Below, piece by piece: positions 1 through 6,186 of a DNA stretch of 11,963 nt. The number at the start of each line of letters is the position of its first letter. Position 1 is the first letter of the stretch. The DNA is from Pseudomonadota bacterium (GTDB taxonomy: Bacteria > Pseudomonadota > Gammaproteobacteria > Burkholderiales > Burkholderiaceae_B), in contig JAEWJD010000401.1 of NCBI GenBank assembly GCA_023386765.1, forward strand, positions 1-11,963, given 5' to 3'. The translations under genes and the position numbers were made by a program. A model generated the notes under the pieces. That model was not told where the DNA came from. It did not search any database and was given only the letters and a program-made list of their open reading frames with translations.

Positions 1-55
1 GTTCGGGCGCGGGCTGCGCCGGATGGGCGGTGGAGTCAGGTTGGGCGGGGGTCAT
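1..55 (-). CDS. Possible N-terminal start of a divergent gene, cut by the window edge
   Basis: An open frame starts with ATG at 55 on the minus strand and runs off the left edge after 18 codons (it begins MTPAQPDSTAHPAQP). The piece is rich in Pro and Ala. Most third positions are G or C, as in the real genes here. I see no clear Shine-Dalgarno sequence upstream of the ATG, and 18 residues are too few to recognise a family. It would be divergent from htpG and share the upstream region with it. It could equally be chance in GC-rich DNA. Confidence 0.3.
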   Translation of the reverse strand, partial: MTPAQPDSTAHPAQPAPE

Positions 56-144
56 GGTTGCGAAAAAAGAGCGGGCTTGCGGATCGAAGTGCGGGATTTT
101 AGCGGGCCTGGGGAAAGAGGGGGGGCGCGGCCTCCGGCGGCGGC

Positions 145-172
145 CTTGAAATCGGCGTGGCCGTCCCCACGT
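145..172 (+). promoter_or_regulatory. Sigma-32 (RpoH) heat-shock promoter of htpG
   Basis: A -35 element CTTGAAA lies at 145-151. It is followed by a 13-base spacer and a -10 element CCCCACGT at 165-172. The RpoH consensus known from E. coli is CTTGAAA, then 11-16 bases, then CCCCATNT. The -35 is therefore perfect and the -10 differs at one fixed position. Transcription would start near 179-180, giving a leader of about 50 bases before the htpG ATG at 232. Heat-shock control of htpG is well established in enterobacteria; that it applies here is inferred from this match. Confidence 0.85.
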
Positions 173-185
173 GCCTGGGATGCGC

Positions 186-210
186 GGCGGCATGACCGCC
201 TTTTTTCTTT
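186..210 (+). promoter_or_regulatory. Hairpin plus T-run in the htpG 5' leader
   Basis: GGCGG at 186-190 pairs with CCGCC at 196-200 around the 5-base loop CATGA, and TTTTTTCTTT follows at 201-210. This has the shape of a small intrinsic terminator, but it lies about 7 bases after the predicted start of the heat-shock transcript and before htpG. The 5-bp stem is short, so it may instead protect the 5' end, act as an RNA thermometer element, or offer a U-rich ribosome landing site. No AGGAG-like ribosome site is seen between the T-run and the ATG at 232. Function is unproven. Confidence 0.4.
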
Positions 211-231
211 GTCTACCTATCGCTTACAACC

Positions 232-2124
232 ATGAGCCAAAACGCCAAGCCCGAAACCCTGGGATTCCAGGCCGAGGTCAAGCAGTTGCTGCACCTGATG
301 ATTCATTCGCTGTACAGCAACAAGGAAATCTTTCTGCGCGAGCTGGTCTCGAACGCCTCCGACGCGTGCGACAAGCTGCGCTTCGAAGCCATCGACCAGC
401 CCGAGCTGCTGGTGGGCGACAGCGAGCTGGCGATCCGCGTGAGCTACGATCCGGCCGCGCGCACCATCACCATTTCGGATAACGGCATCGGGCTGTCGCG
501 CGAGGAAGCCATTGCCAACCTGGGCACCATCGCCCGTTCCGGCACGCGCGAGTTCTTCTCCAAGCTGACCGGCGACAAGCAAAAGGATGCCCAGCTGATC
601 GGCCAGTTCGGGGTGGGCTTTTATTCGTCGTTCATTGTCGCCGACAAGGTCACGGTGGTAAGCCGGCGCGCCGGCGCCGACGAGGCCGTGCAATGGGAAT
701 CCGACGGCCAGGGTGAGTTCTCCATCGGCACGGCGCAAAAGAGCAGCCGCGGCACCGACGTGACGCTGCACCTGCGCGCCGATGAAGACGATCTGCTCAG
801 CGGCTGGAAGCTGCGCGAGATCCTGCGCCGCTACTCCGACCACATCTCCCTGCCCATCCTGATGCAAAAGGAAGAGTGGGATGCCGACAAGGGCGAGCAG
901 GTCAAGCGCGACGAGTGGGAAACCGTCAACCAGGCCAATGCCCTGTGGACCCGCTCCAAGAACGAAGTCACCGACGAGCAGTACCGCGAGTTCTACAAGA
1001 CCATCTCGCACGATTTCGAGGATCCGCTGGCCTGGACGCACAACCGCGTCGAGGGTCGCAGCGAGTACACGCAGCTGCTGTACGTGCCGCGCCATGCGCC
1101 TTTCGATCTCTGGGATCGCGATGCGCGCCGGGGCGTGAAGCTGTACGTCAAGCGTGTGTTCATCATGGACGACGCCGAGCAGTTGCTGCCGACCTATCTG
1201 CGCTTTGTGCGTGGCGTGATCGATTCGGCCGATCTGCCGTTGAACGTCTCGCGCGAGATCCTGCAGGAAAGCCGTGATGTGCGTGCCATCCGCGAGGGTT
1301 CGGCCAAGCGCGTGCTGTCGCTGCTGGAAGACCTGGCCGAGAACCGCCAGGAAGACTACGGCGTGTTCTGGAACGAGTTCGGCCAGGTGCTCAAGGAAGG
1401 CGTGGGCGAAGACCCGTCCAACCAGGAGCGCATTGCCAAGCTGCTGCGCTTTGCGTCCACGCAGGGCGAGGGCGCCAGCCAGACGGTCACGCTGGCCGAT
1501 TACCTGGGCCGCATGAAGGAAGGCCAGGACAAGATCTACTACGTGACGGCCGACAGCTATTCGGCCGCCAGCAACAGCCCGCACCTGGAGATCTTCCGCA
1601 AGAAGGGCATCGAGGTGTTGCTGCTGTGGGATCGCGTGGACGAGTGGATGCTCTCGCATCTGCGCGAGTTTGATGGCAAGTCGCTGGTGTCGGTGGCCAA
1701 GGGCGGCCTGGACCTGGCCGACCTGGCCGATGACGCCGAGAAGCAGAAGCAGACCGAGGTGGCCGAAGCCTTCAAGCCGCTGGTCGAGCGCCTGCAGGCG
1801 GCGCTGGGCGAGCAGGTCAAGGAAGTGCGCGTGACGCTGCGTCTGGTGGACTCGCCGGCTTGCGTGGTGGTGGGCCAGAACGAACTCAGCCCGCATCTGT
1901 TGCGCATGCTGAAGGCCGCCGGCCAGGAGGCTCCCGAGGTCAAGCCGGTGCTGGAGATCAACCCCGAGCACGCCCTGATCGCGCGTATCCGCGACGTGGC
2001 CGAGCCGGATTTCGAGGCCTGGGCCCAGTTGCTGCTGGATCAGGCCCTGCTGGCCGAAGGGGCCCAGATCGCCGACCCGGCCGGCTTCGTCAAACGCCTG
2101 AACGCCCTGCTCCTGAAGGTCTGA
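232..2124 (+). CDS. htpG: Chaperone protein HtpG (bacterial Hsp90)
   Basis: This cytosolic, ATP-driven homodimeric chaperone acts late in folding and remodelling, together with the DnaK system. The protein is 630 residues, against 624 in E. coli. The N-terminal GHKL ATPase domain (about 1-230) has the helix FLRELVSNASDA (catalytic Glu37, Mg-binding Asn41), DNGIG at 83-87 (Asp83 contacts adenine), and the glycine-rich lid motif GQFGVGFYS at 124-132. The middle domain carries LNVSREILQES at 337-347, with the ATP-contacting Arg341. The C-terminal dimerisation domain runs from about 510 to the end. The start at 232 is chosen because GFQAEVKQLLHLMIHSLYSNKE follows at the usual distance from the N-terminus. 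A ribosome site is not evident. A sigma-32 promoter lies upstream and a terminator directly downstream, so it is probably transcribed alone and heat-induced. Confidence 0.98.
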   Translation: MSQNAKPETLGFQAEVKQLLHLMIHSLYSNKEIFLRELVSNASDACDKLRFEAIDQPELLVGDSELAIRVSYDPAARTITISDNGIGLSREEAIANLGTIARSGTREFFSKLTGDKQKDAQLIGQFGVGFYSSFIVADKVTVVSRRAGADEAVQWESDGQGEFSIGTAQKSSRGTDVTLHLRADEDDLLSGWKLREILRRYSDHISLPILMQKEEWDADKGEQVKRDEWETVNQANALWTRSKNEVTDEQYREFYKTISHDFEDPLAWTHNRVEGRSEYTQLLYVPRHAPFDLWDRDARRGVKLYVKRVFIMDDAEQLLPTYLRFVRGVIDSADLPLNVSREILQESRDVRAIREGSAKRVLSLLEDLAENRQEDYGVFWNEFGQVLKEGVGEDPSNQERIAKLLRFASTQGEGASQTVTLADYLGRMKEGQDKIYYVTADSYSAASNSPHLEIFRKKGIEVLLLWDRVDEWMLSHLREFDGKSLVSVAKGGLDLADLADDAEKQKQTEVAEAFKPLVERLQAALGEQVKEVRVTLRLVDSPACVVVGQNELSPHLLRMLKAAGQEAPEVKPVLEINPEHALIARIRDVAEPDFEAWAQLLLDQALLAEGAQIADPAGFVKRLNALLLKV

Positions 2125-2146
2125 GCGGCGTTGCCCGGCGAGCAAT

Positions 2147-2174
2147 GAAAATGGCCCCGCAAGGGGCCATTTTC
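2147..2174. terminator. Bidirectional terminator between htpG and gst
   Basis: A perfect 12-bp inverted repeat has arms GAAAATGGCCCC (2147-2158) and GGGGCCATTTTC (2163-2174) around the loop GCAA, which is a GNRA-type tetraloop on the plus strand. Each strand ends its 3' arm in a TTTTC run. It sits 23 bases after the htpG stop and 24 bases beyond the end of the convergent gst gene, so it can serve both. Confidence 0.88.
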
Positions 2175-2197
2175 TTGCCTGCCGGGTGGGCCGGGGG

Positions 2198-2818
2198 TCA
2201 GGCGAGCGGCAGCGTCAGCACGCCCTGGACGGCCGGGCGCATCATGAGACGGCGGTACCAGGCCGACAGGTGGGGCGTGGCCGGGCGTTCGGTGGGCAGG
2301 CCCAGCCAGCGGTGGGCCGCGCAGCCCAGCACCAGGTCGCCCATGGTGAACTGGGTGCCGCTGATGAAGTCACGCCCCTTGAGCGCGGCGTCCAGGCGCA
2401 GCGCGTAGCGTTCAGAGGCCTGCAGCGAGGCGGCGATGGCGACAGGGTCGCGTTCGGCCTCGGGTTTGCGGATCAGCTCCAGGAAGGCCGTACGCATGGC
2501 GGGCTGCCATTCGGTGGCCTGCCAGTCCATCCAGCGGTCAGCGTCGGCGCGCAGGCAGACGTCGGCCGGCGACAGCGTGCCCGAGCCGTAGCGTGCCGCC
2601 AGATAGCGCACGATGGCGTTGGACTCCCACAGCACGAAGCCGCTGTCGTCGATGACCGGCACCAGCTGGTTGGGGTTCATGCGGGTGTATTCGGGGGTGT
2701 CCACCCCGCCGAAGCGGCCGCCGACTTCGGTCAGGGTATGCGGCAGCGCCAGCTCGCGCACGGCCCACATGACTTTCTGCACGTTGACGGAACTCAGGCG
2801 TCCCCAGATTTTCAGCAT
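2198..2818 (-). CDS. Glutathione S-transferase family protein
   Basis: This is a cytosolic protein of 206 residues, the usual GST size. The N-terminal thioredoxin-like domain (about 1-80) has Ser9-Ser10 at the position of the catalytic Ser/Tyr region, the cis-proline segment NPNQLVPVIDD (48-58, Pro54), and the glutathione gamma-glutamyl contact ESNAI at 65-69. The alpha-helical C-terminal domain holds the N-capping box T157-x-x-D160 in FTMGDLVLG. The start at 2818 has a good ribosome site (GAGGA, 8 bases upstream). It follows ampD by 20 bases, so the two are almost certainly co-transcribed. The substrate is not predictable: such Ser-type bacterial GSTs may conjugate electrophiles or reduce disulfides. 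No link between glutathione chemistry and AmpD is evident. Confidence 0.92.
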   Translation of the reverse strand: MLKIWGRLSSVNVQKVMWAVRELALPHTLTEVGGRFGGVDTPEYTRMNPNQLVPVIDDSGFVLWESNAIVRYLAARYGSGTLSPADVCLRADADRWMDWQATEWQPAMRTAFLELIRKPEAERDPVAIAASLQASERYALRLDAALKGRDFISGTQFTMGDLVLGCAAHRWLGLPTERPATPHLSAWYRRLMMRPAVQGVLTLPLA

Positions 2819-2838
2819 TGTGTCGGTCCTCGAAGCGG

Positions 2839-3432
2839 TCAGCGCGGCGGTATCTGGCGCCGCAGAAAGCCGGCCGCCCGGGCAAAGCGCGGCCAGTCGA
2901 ATGCGGGCCCGGGATCGGTTTTACGGCCCGGGGCGATGTGTTCGTGGCCCCGCGCGGCCCGGATGGGCAGGCGGGTGCGCAACTGGCGCGCCAGCGCTGC
3001 CAGCGTGGCGTACTGGGCGTCGGTGTAGGGCAGGGTGTCGGTGCCTTCGAGCTCGACGCCGACGGAGAAGTCGTTGCAGCGTTCGCGGCCTTCGAAGCGC
3101 GAGACGCCGGCATGCCAGGCGCGCTGGTGCACCGAGGCGAACTGCATGATGCTGCCGTCGCGGCGGATGAAGAAGTGCGCCGAGACCCGTAGCCCGGCCA
3201 GGCGCGCAAACCAGGGGTGGGCGTCGAGGTCCAGCCGGTTGAGGAACAGGTCGGCCACGTAGTTGGCCTTGCCGGGCCGGCCGAATTCGCCGGGGGGCAG
3301 CGTGATGTTGTGCACAACCAGCAGGCTGACCGCCGTGCCGGCGGGGCGGGTGTCGACGTTGGGCGAGGGCAGGCGGGTCACGCCGGGGGCGCGAGGCAGC
3401 CAGCCGTGGCGGTCCAGGGGCGGCAGGTTCAT
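2839..3432 (-). CDS. ampD: 1,6-anhydro-N-acetylmuramyl-L-alanine amidase AmpD
   Basis: AmpD is a cytosolic zinc amidase that removes the peptide from anhydro-muropeptides during cell-wall recycling. In bacteria with an AmpR-controlled beta-lactamase, its loss raises expression. The protein is 197 residues (family about 180-190) with one amidase_2 domain. Zinc ligands can be placed at His41 (VVHNI), His163 (RGHEHIAPGRKTDPG) and Asp173. Catalytic residues are Glu127 in VGVELEG and Lys171. The stretch from about 160 to 180 is nearly identical to the family signature. There is no signal peptide, which fits the cytosolic AmpD form and not the periplasmic AmiD type. The start at 3432 gives the usual short N-terminus, though no clear ribosome site is visible. 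gst follows 20 bases later. No ampE or ampR is next to it. Confidence 0.96.
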   Translation of the reverse strand: MNLPPLDRHGWLPRAPGVTRLPSPNVDTRPAGTAVSLLVVHNITLPPGEFGRPGKANYVADLFLNRLDLDAHPWFARLAGLRVSAHFFIRRDGSIMQFASVHQRAWHAGVSRFEGRERCNDFSVGVELEGTDTLPYTDAQYATLAALARQLRTRLPIRAARGHEHIAPGRKTDPGPAFDWPRFARAAGFLRRQIPPR

Positions 3433-3444
3433 GGTGGAAACAGA

Positions 3445-3490
3445 CGCAAGGGCAATCCGGCATTATGCCGGGCTTGCGCGGCCCTGCCTA
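3445..3490 (-). promoter_or_regulatory. Putative promoter for ampD-gst overlapping a palindrome
   Basis: On the minus strand, a -35-like TAGGCA (3490-3485; 4 of 6 to TTGACA) and a -10-like CATAAT (3467-3462; 5 of 6) are separated by exactly 17 bases. This would start transcription near 3455, about 23 bases before the ampD ATG. The -10 is embedded in a perfect 15-base palindrome, CCGGCAT-T-ATGCCGG (3457-3471), flanked by a second inverted repeat, CGCAAG (3445-3450) and CTTGCG (3473-3478). The palindrome could be an operator or an mRNA hairpin between two operon genes. No known regulator site is recognised. Confidence 0.38.
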
Positions 3491-3501
3491 CGGCGTGCCG
3501 G

Positions 3502-3750
3502 CTAGGGCTGGCGCGCACCCAGGCGGGCGTGTTCCTGGCTGCACCAGGTCTGGCCCTGGGATTGCAGGGCCTCCGAGCGTGGCAGGTGGATGCCGCAGTG
3601 GGCGCAGCGCACCATGGGTTCGGCGCCAGCCCCGCCGGCCTTGCGGGCGGCGGCATCGGGCGAGCGCGGTTTCTGGCCGCGCGCATTGAGCATGCGCCAG
3701 ACCGTCAGCACGACGAGAATGGCGATCAGCCAGAAGAGGATTTTTCCCAT
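3502..3750 (-). CDS. Small membrane-anchored Cys/His protein, PP0621-like
   Basis: This is an 82-residue protein whose function I do not know. It starts with a hydrophobic helix (about 4-20, ILFWLIAILVVLTVW) that should anchor it in the inner membrane. A flexible linker rich in Ala, Gly, Arg and Lys follows, then a compact C-terminal motif: Cys49-x2-Cys52, His55, Cys70 and His74. That spacing suggests a small zinc-binding knuckle, probably on the cytosolic side because the basic linker follows the helix. It resembles a small family known from pseudomonads and betaproteobacteria as PP0621; this is from memory, not a search. It begins 6 bases after the stop of the cytochrome assembly gene and has GGAG 10 bases before its ATG, so it is co-transcribed and may work with that protein, for example in metal or thiol handling (speculative). 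Confidence 0.8.
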   Translation of the reverse strand: MGKILFWLIAILVVLTVWRMLNARGQKPRSPDAAARKAGGAGAEPMVRCAHCGIHLPRSEALQSQGQTWCSQEHARLGARQP

Positions 3751-3756
3751 GCCGGA

Positions 3757-4599
3757 TCAGCTCCGCTGCAGAATCATTTCCAGCACGAAGCGCGTGCCGG
3801 TATAGGCGAGGATCAGAAAACAAAAGCCGACCAGCGTCCAGCGCAGAGCCACGCGGCCGCGCCAGCCCCAGATGTGGCGACCCAGCAGCAGCCCGCCGAA
3901 GGTCAGCCAGGACAGCAGGGTGAAAATGGTTTTGTGGTCAAAGGGCAGAAACTTGCCGGTCAGGAGGATCGACGAGACCGAACCGGTGCCGACCGCCAGC
4001 GTCAGGGCGATGAAGCCGATGAAGATGATGCGAAACAGCAGTTGCTCCTGCACCAGCAGCGGCGGCTGGGCGTCGAGCACGCGGCCCAGGATGCTGCGTG
4101 CGGCCGGCGCATCCTGGGGGCGATGCAGGTGGCGGTCCAGCAGGGCCATCAGCATGGCGTGCAGCGCGGCGATGGTGATCAGGCCATAGGCGGCCAGGGC
4201 GATCAGCAGGTGGATGCGCAGCCAGGGGTTGCCCACGTGGGGCACGTCCACGCCCTGGGGAAAGAGCGCGGCCAGCAGGGTCACGACGGCCGCGGCGGGC
4301 AGCAACAGCAGCTGCACGCCGTCAATGCGGATGAAAAGACTCTCCAGCCAGTACATCATCAGACCAAGCCACATGGCGGCCGACAGGGCCAGGGCCCAGC
4401 CAATAAAGATATGATGTGTCCCTAGCATGGCTTCGCGCAGGGCGTAGCCATGCACGATCAGGGCGCCAAGCAGGCAGAACCGGGCGATCCTGCCGGTCTG
4501 CTCGATGCTGCCGGCCTGTTGCAGGCGGCGCCACATCGAGGCGGCCAGCACGGTATAGACCAGTGCGGCCACCGCGTGAAATACAATGCCTGATGACAT
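3757..4599 (-). CDS. ypjD: Cytochrome c assembly (CcsA/YpjD-type) inner membrane protein
   Basis: This is a 280-residue polytopic membrane protein with about eight hydrophobic helices across its length, in the cytochrome C assembly family (PF01578, CcsA/CcmC/YpjD). Typical features near the C-terminus are His222 in FDHKTIFTLLSW and the RHIWGWRGR segment (His242, Trp244, Trp246), followed by a last helix with LAYTGTRF. His130 lies in WLRIHLLIALAAYG. Such histidines bind haem in the better-studied relatives. The size matches E. coli YpjD (263), whose role is not settled. The start is set at MSSGIVFHAVAALVY (4599): an open frame continues to 4680 but adds an unlikely charged tail. No strong ribosome site is seen. 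It diverges from ffh, as ypjD does in E. coli, and is followed closely by the small Cys/His protein. Confidence 0.88.
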   Translation of the reverse strand: MSSGIVFHAVAALVYTVLAASMWRRLQQAGSIEQTGRIARFCLLGALIVHGYALREAMLGTHHIFIGWALALSAAMWLGLMMYWLESLFIRIDGVQLLLLPAAAVVTLLAALFPQGVDVPHVGNPWLRIHLLIALAAYGLITIAALHAMLMALLDRHLHRPQDAPAARSILGRVLDAQPPLLVQEQLLFRIIFIGFIALTLAVGTGSVSSILLTGKFLPFDHKTIFTLLSWLTFGGLLLGRHIWGWRGRVALRWTLVGFCFLILAYTGTRFVLEMILQRS

Positions 4600-4617
4600 A
4601 AAAACCGTTGTCTGGGT

Positions 4618-4670
4618 GGGACCCCGGGCGATTGTCGCCCGCTGGCGGCCTGGTTGGGGCCGGTGGTCCC
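4618..4670. other. Nested inverted repeats in the ypjD-ffh intergenic region
   Basis: In the 105-base gap between the two divergent genes, outer arms GGGACC (4618-4623) and GGTCCC (4665-4670) enclose two inner hairpins. One is CGGGCGA/TCGCCCG with loop TTG (4625-4641). The other is GGCC/GGCC (4647-4650 and 4658-4661). Together they could fold as a three-way junction in a transcript from either strand. I recognise no known RNA family, and GC-rich DNA makes such folds common. I see no convincing -35/-10 pair for either gene in this gap. Confidence 0.3.
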
Positions 4671-4704
4671 GTTCAATCAACTAGTTTAAGCGGAAACGCC
4701 TCTC

Positions 4705-6108
4705 ATGCTCGATAACTTGACCCAACGCCTGTCGCGCGTCGTGAAGACGCTGCGCGGCGAAGCCCGCCTGACCGAGGCCAACACCCAGGAGATGCTGCGC
4801 GAAGTGCGCATGGCGCTGCTGGAGGCCGACGTGGCGCTGCCCGTGGTGCGCGATTTTGTGGGGCGCGTCAAAGAAAAGGCCCTGGGCGAGGAGGTGGCCG
4901 GCAGCCTGACCCCCGGCCAGGCGCTGGTGGGCGTGGTCCACAAGGAGCTGACCTCGTTGATGGGCGGCGACCTCGGCGCGACCAGCGGCGAGCTGTCGCT
5001 GGCGGTGCAGCCGCCGGCGGTCATCCTGATGGCCGGCCTGCAGGGCGCAGGCAAGACCACGACCACCGGCAAGCTGGCCCGCTGGCTCGCCGAGGGCGAG
5101 CACGTCCAGAACGGCCGCAAGACCGGCAAGAAGAAGGTGCTGGTGGTGTCGGCCGACGTGTATCGCCCGGCGGCCATCGAGCAGCTGAAAACCGTGGCGG
5201 CCCAGGTCGGGGTGGACTTCCTGCCCTCTGACACGAGCCAGAAGCCCGAGGACATCGCGCGCAATGCGGTTGAGCACGCGCGCCGCCACCACTATGACGT
5301 GCTGATCGTCGACACGGCCGGCCGCCTCGGGATCGACGAGGCCATGATGCGCGAGATCGCCGCGCTGCATGCCCTGGTCAAACCGGTGGAAACCCTGTTC
5401 GTGGTCGATGCCATGCAGGGCCAGGACGCGGTCAACACCGCGCGTGCCTTTGCCGAGGCGCTGCCCCTGACCGGCGTGGTGCTCACCAAGCTCGTCGGCG
5501 ATGCGCGCGGCGGCGCGGCGCTGTCGGTGCGTCACATCACCGGCAAGCCGCTGAAGTTCGTCGGCGTGTCGGAAAAGCTCGATGGCCTGCAGCCTTTCCA
5601 CCCGGAGCGCATGGCGCAACGCGTGCTGGGCATGGGCGACATCGTGTCGCTGGGCGAGCAGGCCCAGAAGAACATCGACATCGCCGAGGCGCAGAAATTC
5701 GCCCAGAAGATCAAGTCGGGTGACAAGTTCGACCTGAACGATTTCCGCGAGCAGCTCGGCCAGGTCAAGAAACTGGGCGACATGAATTCGCTGCTGGAGA
5801 AACTGCCGGCGCAATTCCAGCAGGCGGCCAGCCAGATGCAGGGCGGGCAGGCGGAAAAGCAGCTGCGCCGCACCGAGGGCATCCTCAATTCCATGACGCC
5901 GGGCGAGCGTGCCAAGCCCGAGCTCATCAAGGCCTCGCGCAAGCGCCGCATCGCGGCCGGCGCCGGCGTGCCGGTGCAGGAGGTCAACCGCCTGCTGAAT
6001 CAGTTCGAGCAGATGCAGGGCATGATGAAGCAGATGAAAAAGGGTGGCATGGCCAAGATGATGCGCGCCATGGGCGGCCTGAAGGGCCTGGGCCGCTTCG
6101 GCCGCTGA
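4705..6108 (+). CDS. ffh: Signal recognition particle GTPase Ffh, with altered G4 motif
   Basis: Ffh binds 4.5S RNA and signal sequences of nascent membrane proteins and docks with FtsY in a GTP-dependent cycle. The protein is 467 residues (E. coli 453). The N domain is about 1-95. The G domain has P-loop GLQGAGKTTTTGKLA (111-125), SADVYRPAA (149-157), DTAGRL (203-208) and DARGG (266-270). The M domain has FDLNDFREQL (342-351), the RNA-binding SRKRRIAAGAG segment (411-421) and a Met-rich tail. The oddity is the G4 motif: T261-K262-L263-V264-G265-D266, where Ffh normally has T-K-x-D-G-D. Valine (GTC, 5494-5496) thus replaces the guanine-recognising Asp by a single base. The frame is otherwise intact, so this is a real variant or a sequence error, not decay. 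An insertion of about seven residues near 132-142 may be lineage-specific. A strong terminator follows. Confidence 0.97.
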   Translation: MLDNLTQRLSRVVKTLRGEARLTEANTQEMLREVRMALLEADVALPVVRDFVGRVKEKALGEEVAGSLTPGQALVGVVHKELTSLMGGDLGATSGELSLAVQPPAVILMAGLQGAGKTTTTGKLARWLAEGEHVQNGRKTGKKKVLVVSADVYRPAAIEQLKTVAAQVGVDFLPSDTSQKPEDIARNAVEHARRHHYDVLIVDTAGRLGIDEAMMREIAALHALVKPVETLFVVDAMQGQDAVNTARAFAEALPLTGVVLTKLVGDARGGAALSVRHITGKPLKFVGVSEKLDGLQPFHPERMAQRVLGMGDIVSLGEQAQKNIDIAEAQKFAQKIKSGDKFDLNDFREQLGQVKKLGDMNSLLEKLPAQFQQAASQMQGGQAEKQLRRTEGILNSMTPGERAKPELIKASRKRRIAAGAGVPVQEVNRLLNQFEQMQGMMKQMKKGGMAKMMRAMGGLKGLGRFGR

Positions 6109-6136
6109 TCCGAGAGCCGATGCCCATACGGGCAGA

Positions 6137-6174
6137 ACAACGCCGGCCCCTTGCGGGGCCGGCGTTGTCTTTTT
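6137..6174 (+). terminator. Rho-independent terminator of ffh
   Basis: A perfect 14-bp stem (6137-6150 paired with 6155-6168) with loop TTGC contains the core GCCGGCCCC/GGGGCCGGC and is followed by TCTTTTT. It begins 28 bases after the ffh stop. The T-run is on the plus strand only, so it mainly ends ffh transcription; the strong stem may also slow transcription coming from the convergent ABC operon. Confidence 0.92.
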
Positions 6175-6186
6175 GGGGCAAGGGGG

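Noticed and set aside
192..482. A small open frame starting in the htpG leader hairpin and overlapping the htpG start
   Set aside because: It has no ribosome site, runs out of frame into htpG, and shows no protein features.
217..2145. A 642-codon open frame on the minus strand antisense to htpG, longer than htpG itself
   Set aside because: Its translation is a His/Leu/Gln/Arg-rich shadow with no family motifs, while the plus strand gives a complete HtpG. GC-rich codon use keeps the antisense frame free of stops.
3217..4425. A 402-codon plus-strand frame across ampD, the small protein and the cytochrome assembly gene
   Set aside because: It is low-complexity Gln/Gly/Ala/His-rich protein and crosses three well-supported minus-strand genes.
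5494..5496. Reading the altered Ffh motif as evidence of a pseudogene
   Set aside because: The frame is complete with all other motifs and a terminator, and ffh is essential, so decay is unlikely. It is kept as a variant or error instead.
4681..5814. A 377-codon minus-strand frame antisense to ffh
   Set aside because: It is a shadow of ffh, with no recognisable domain and no ribosome site.
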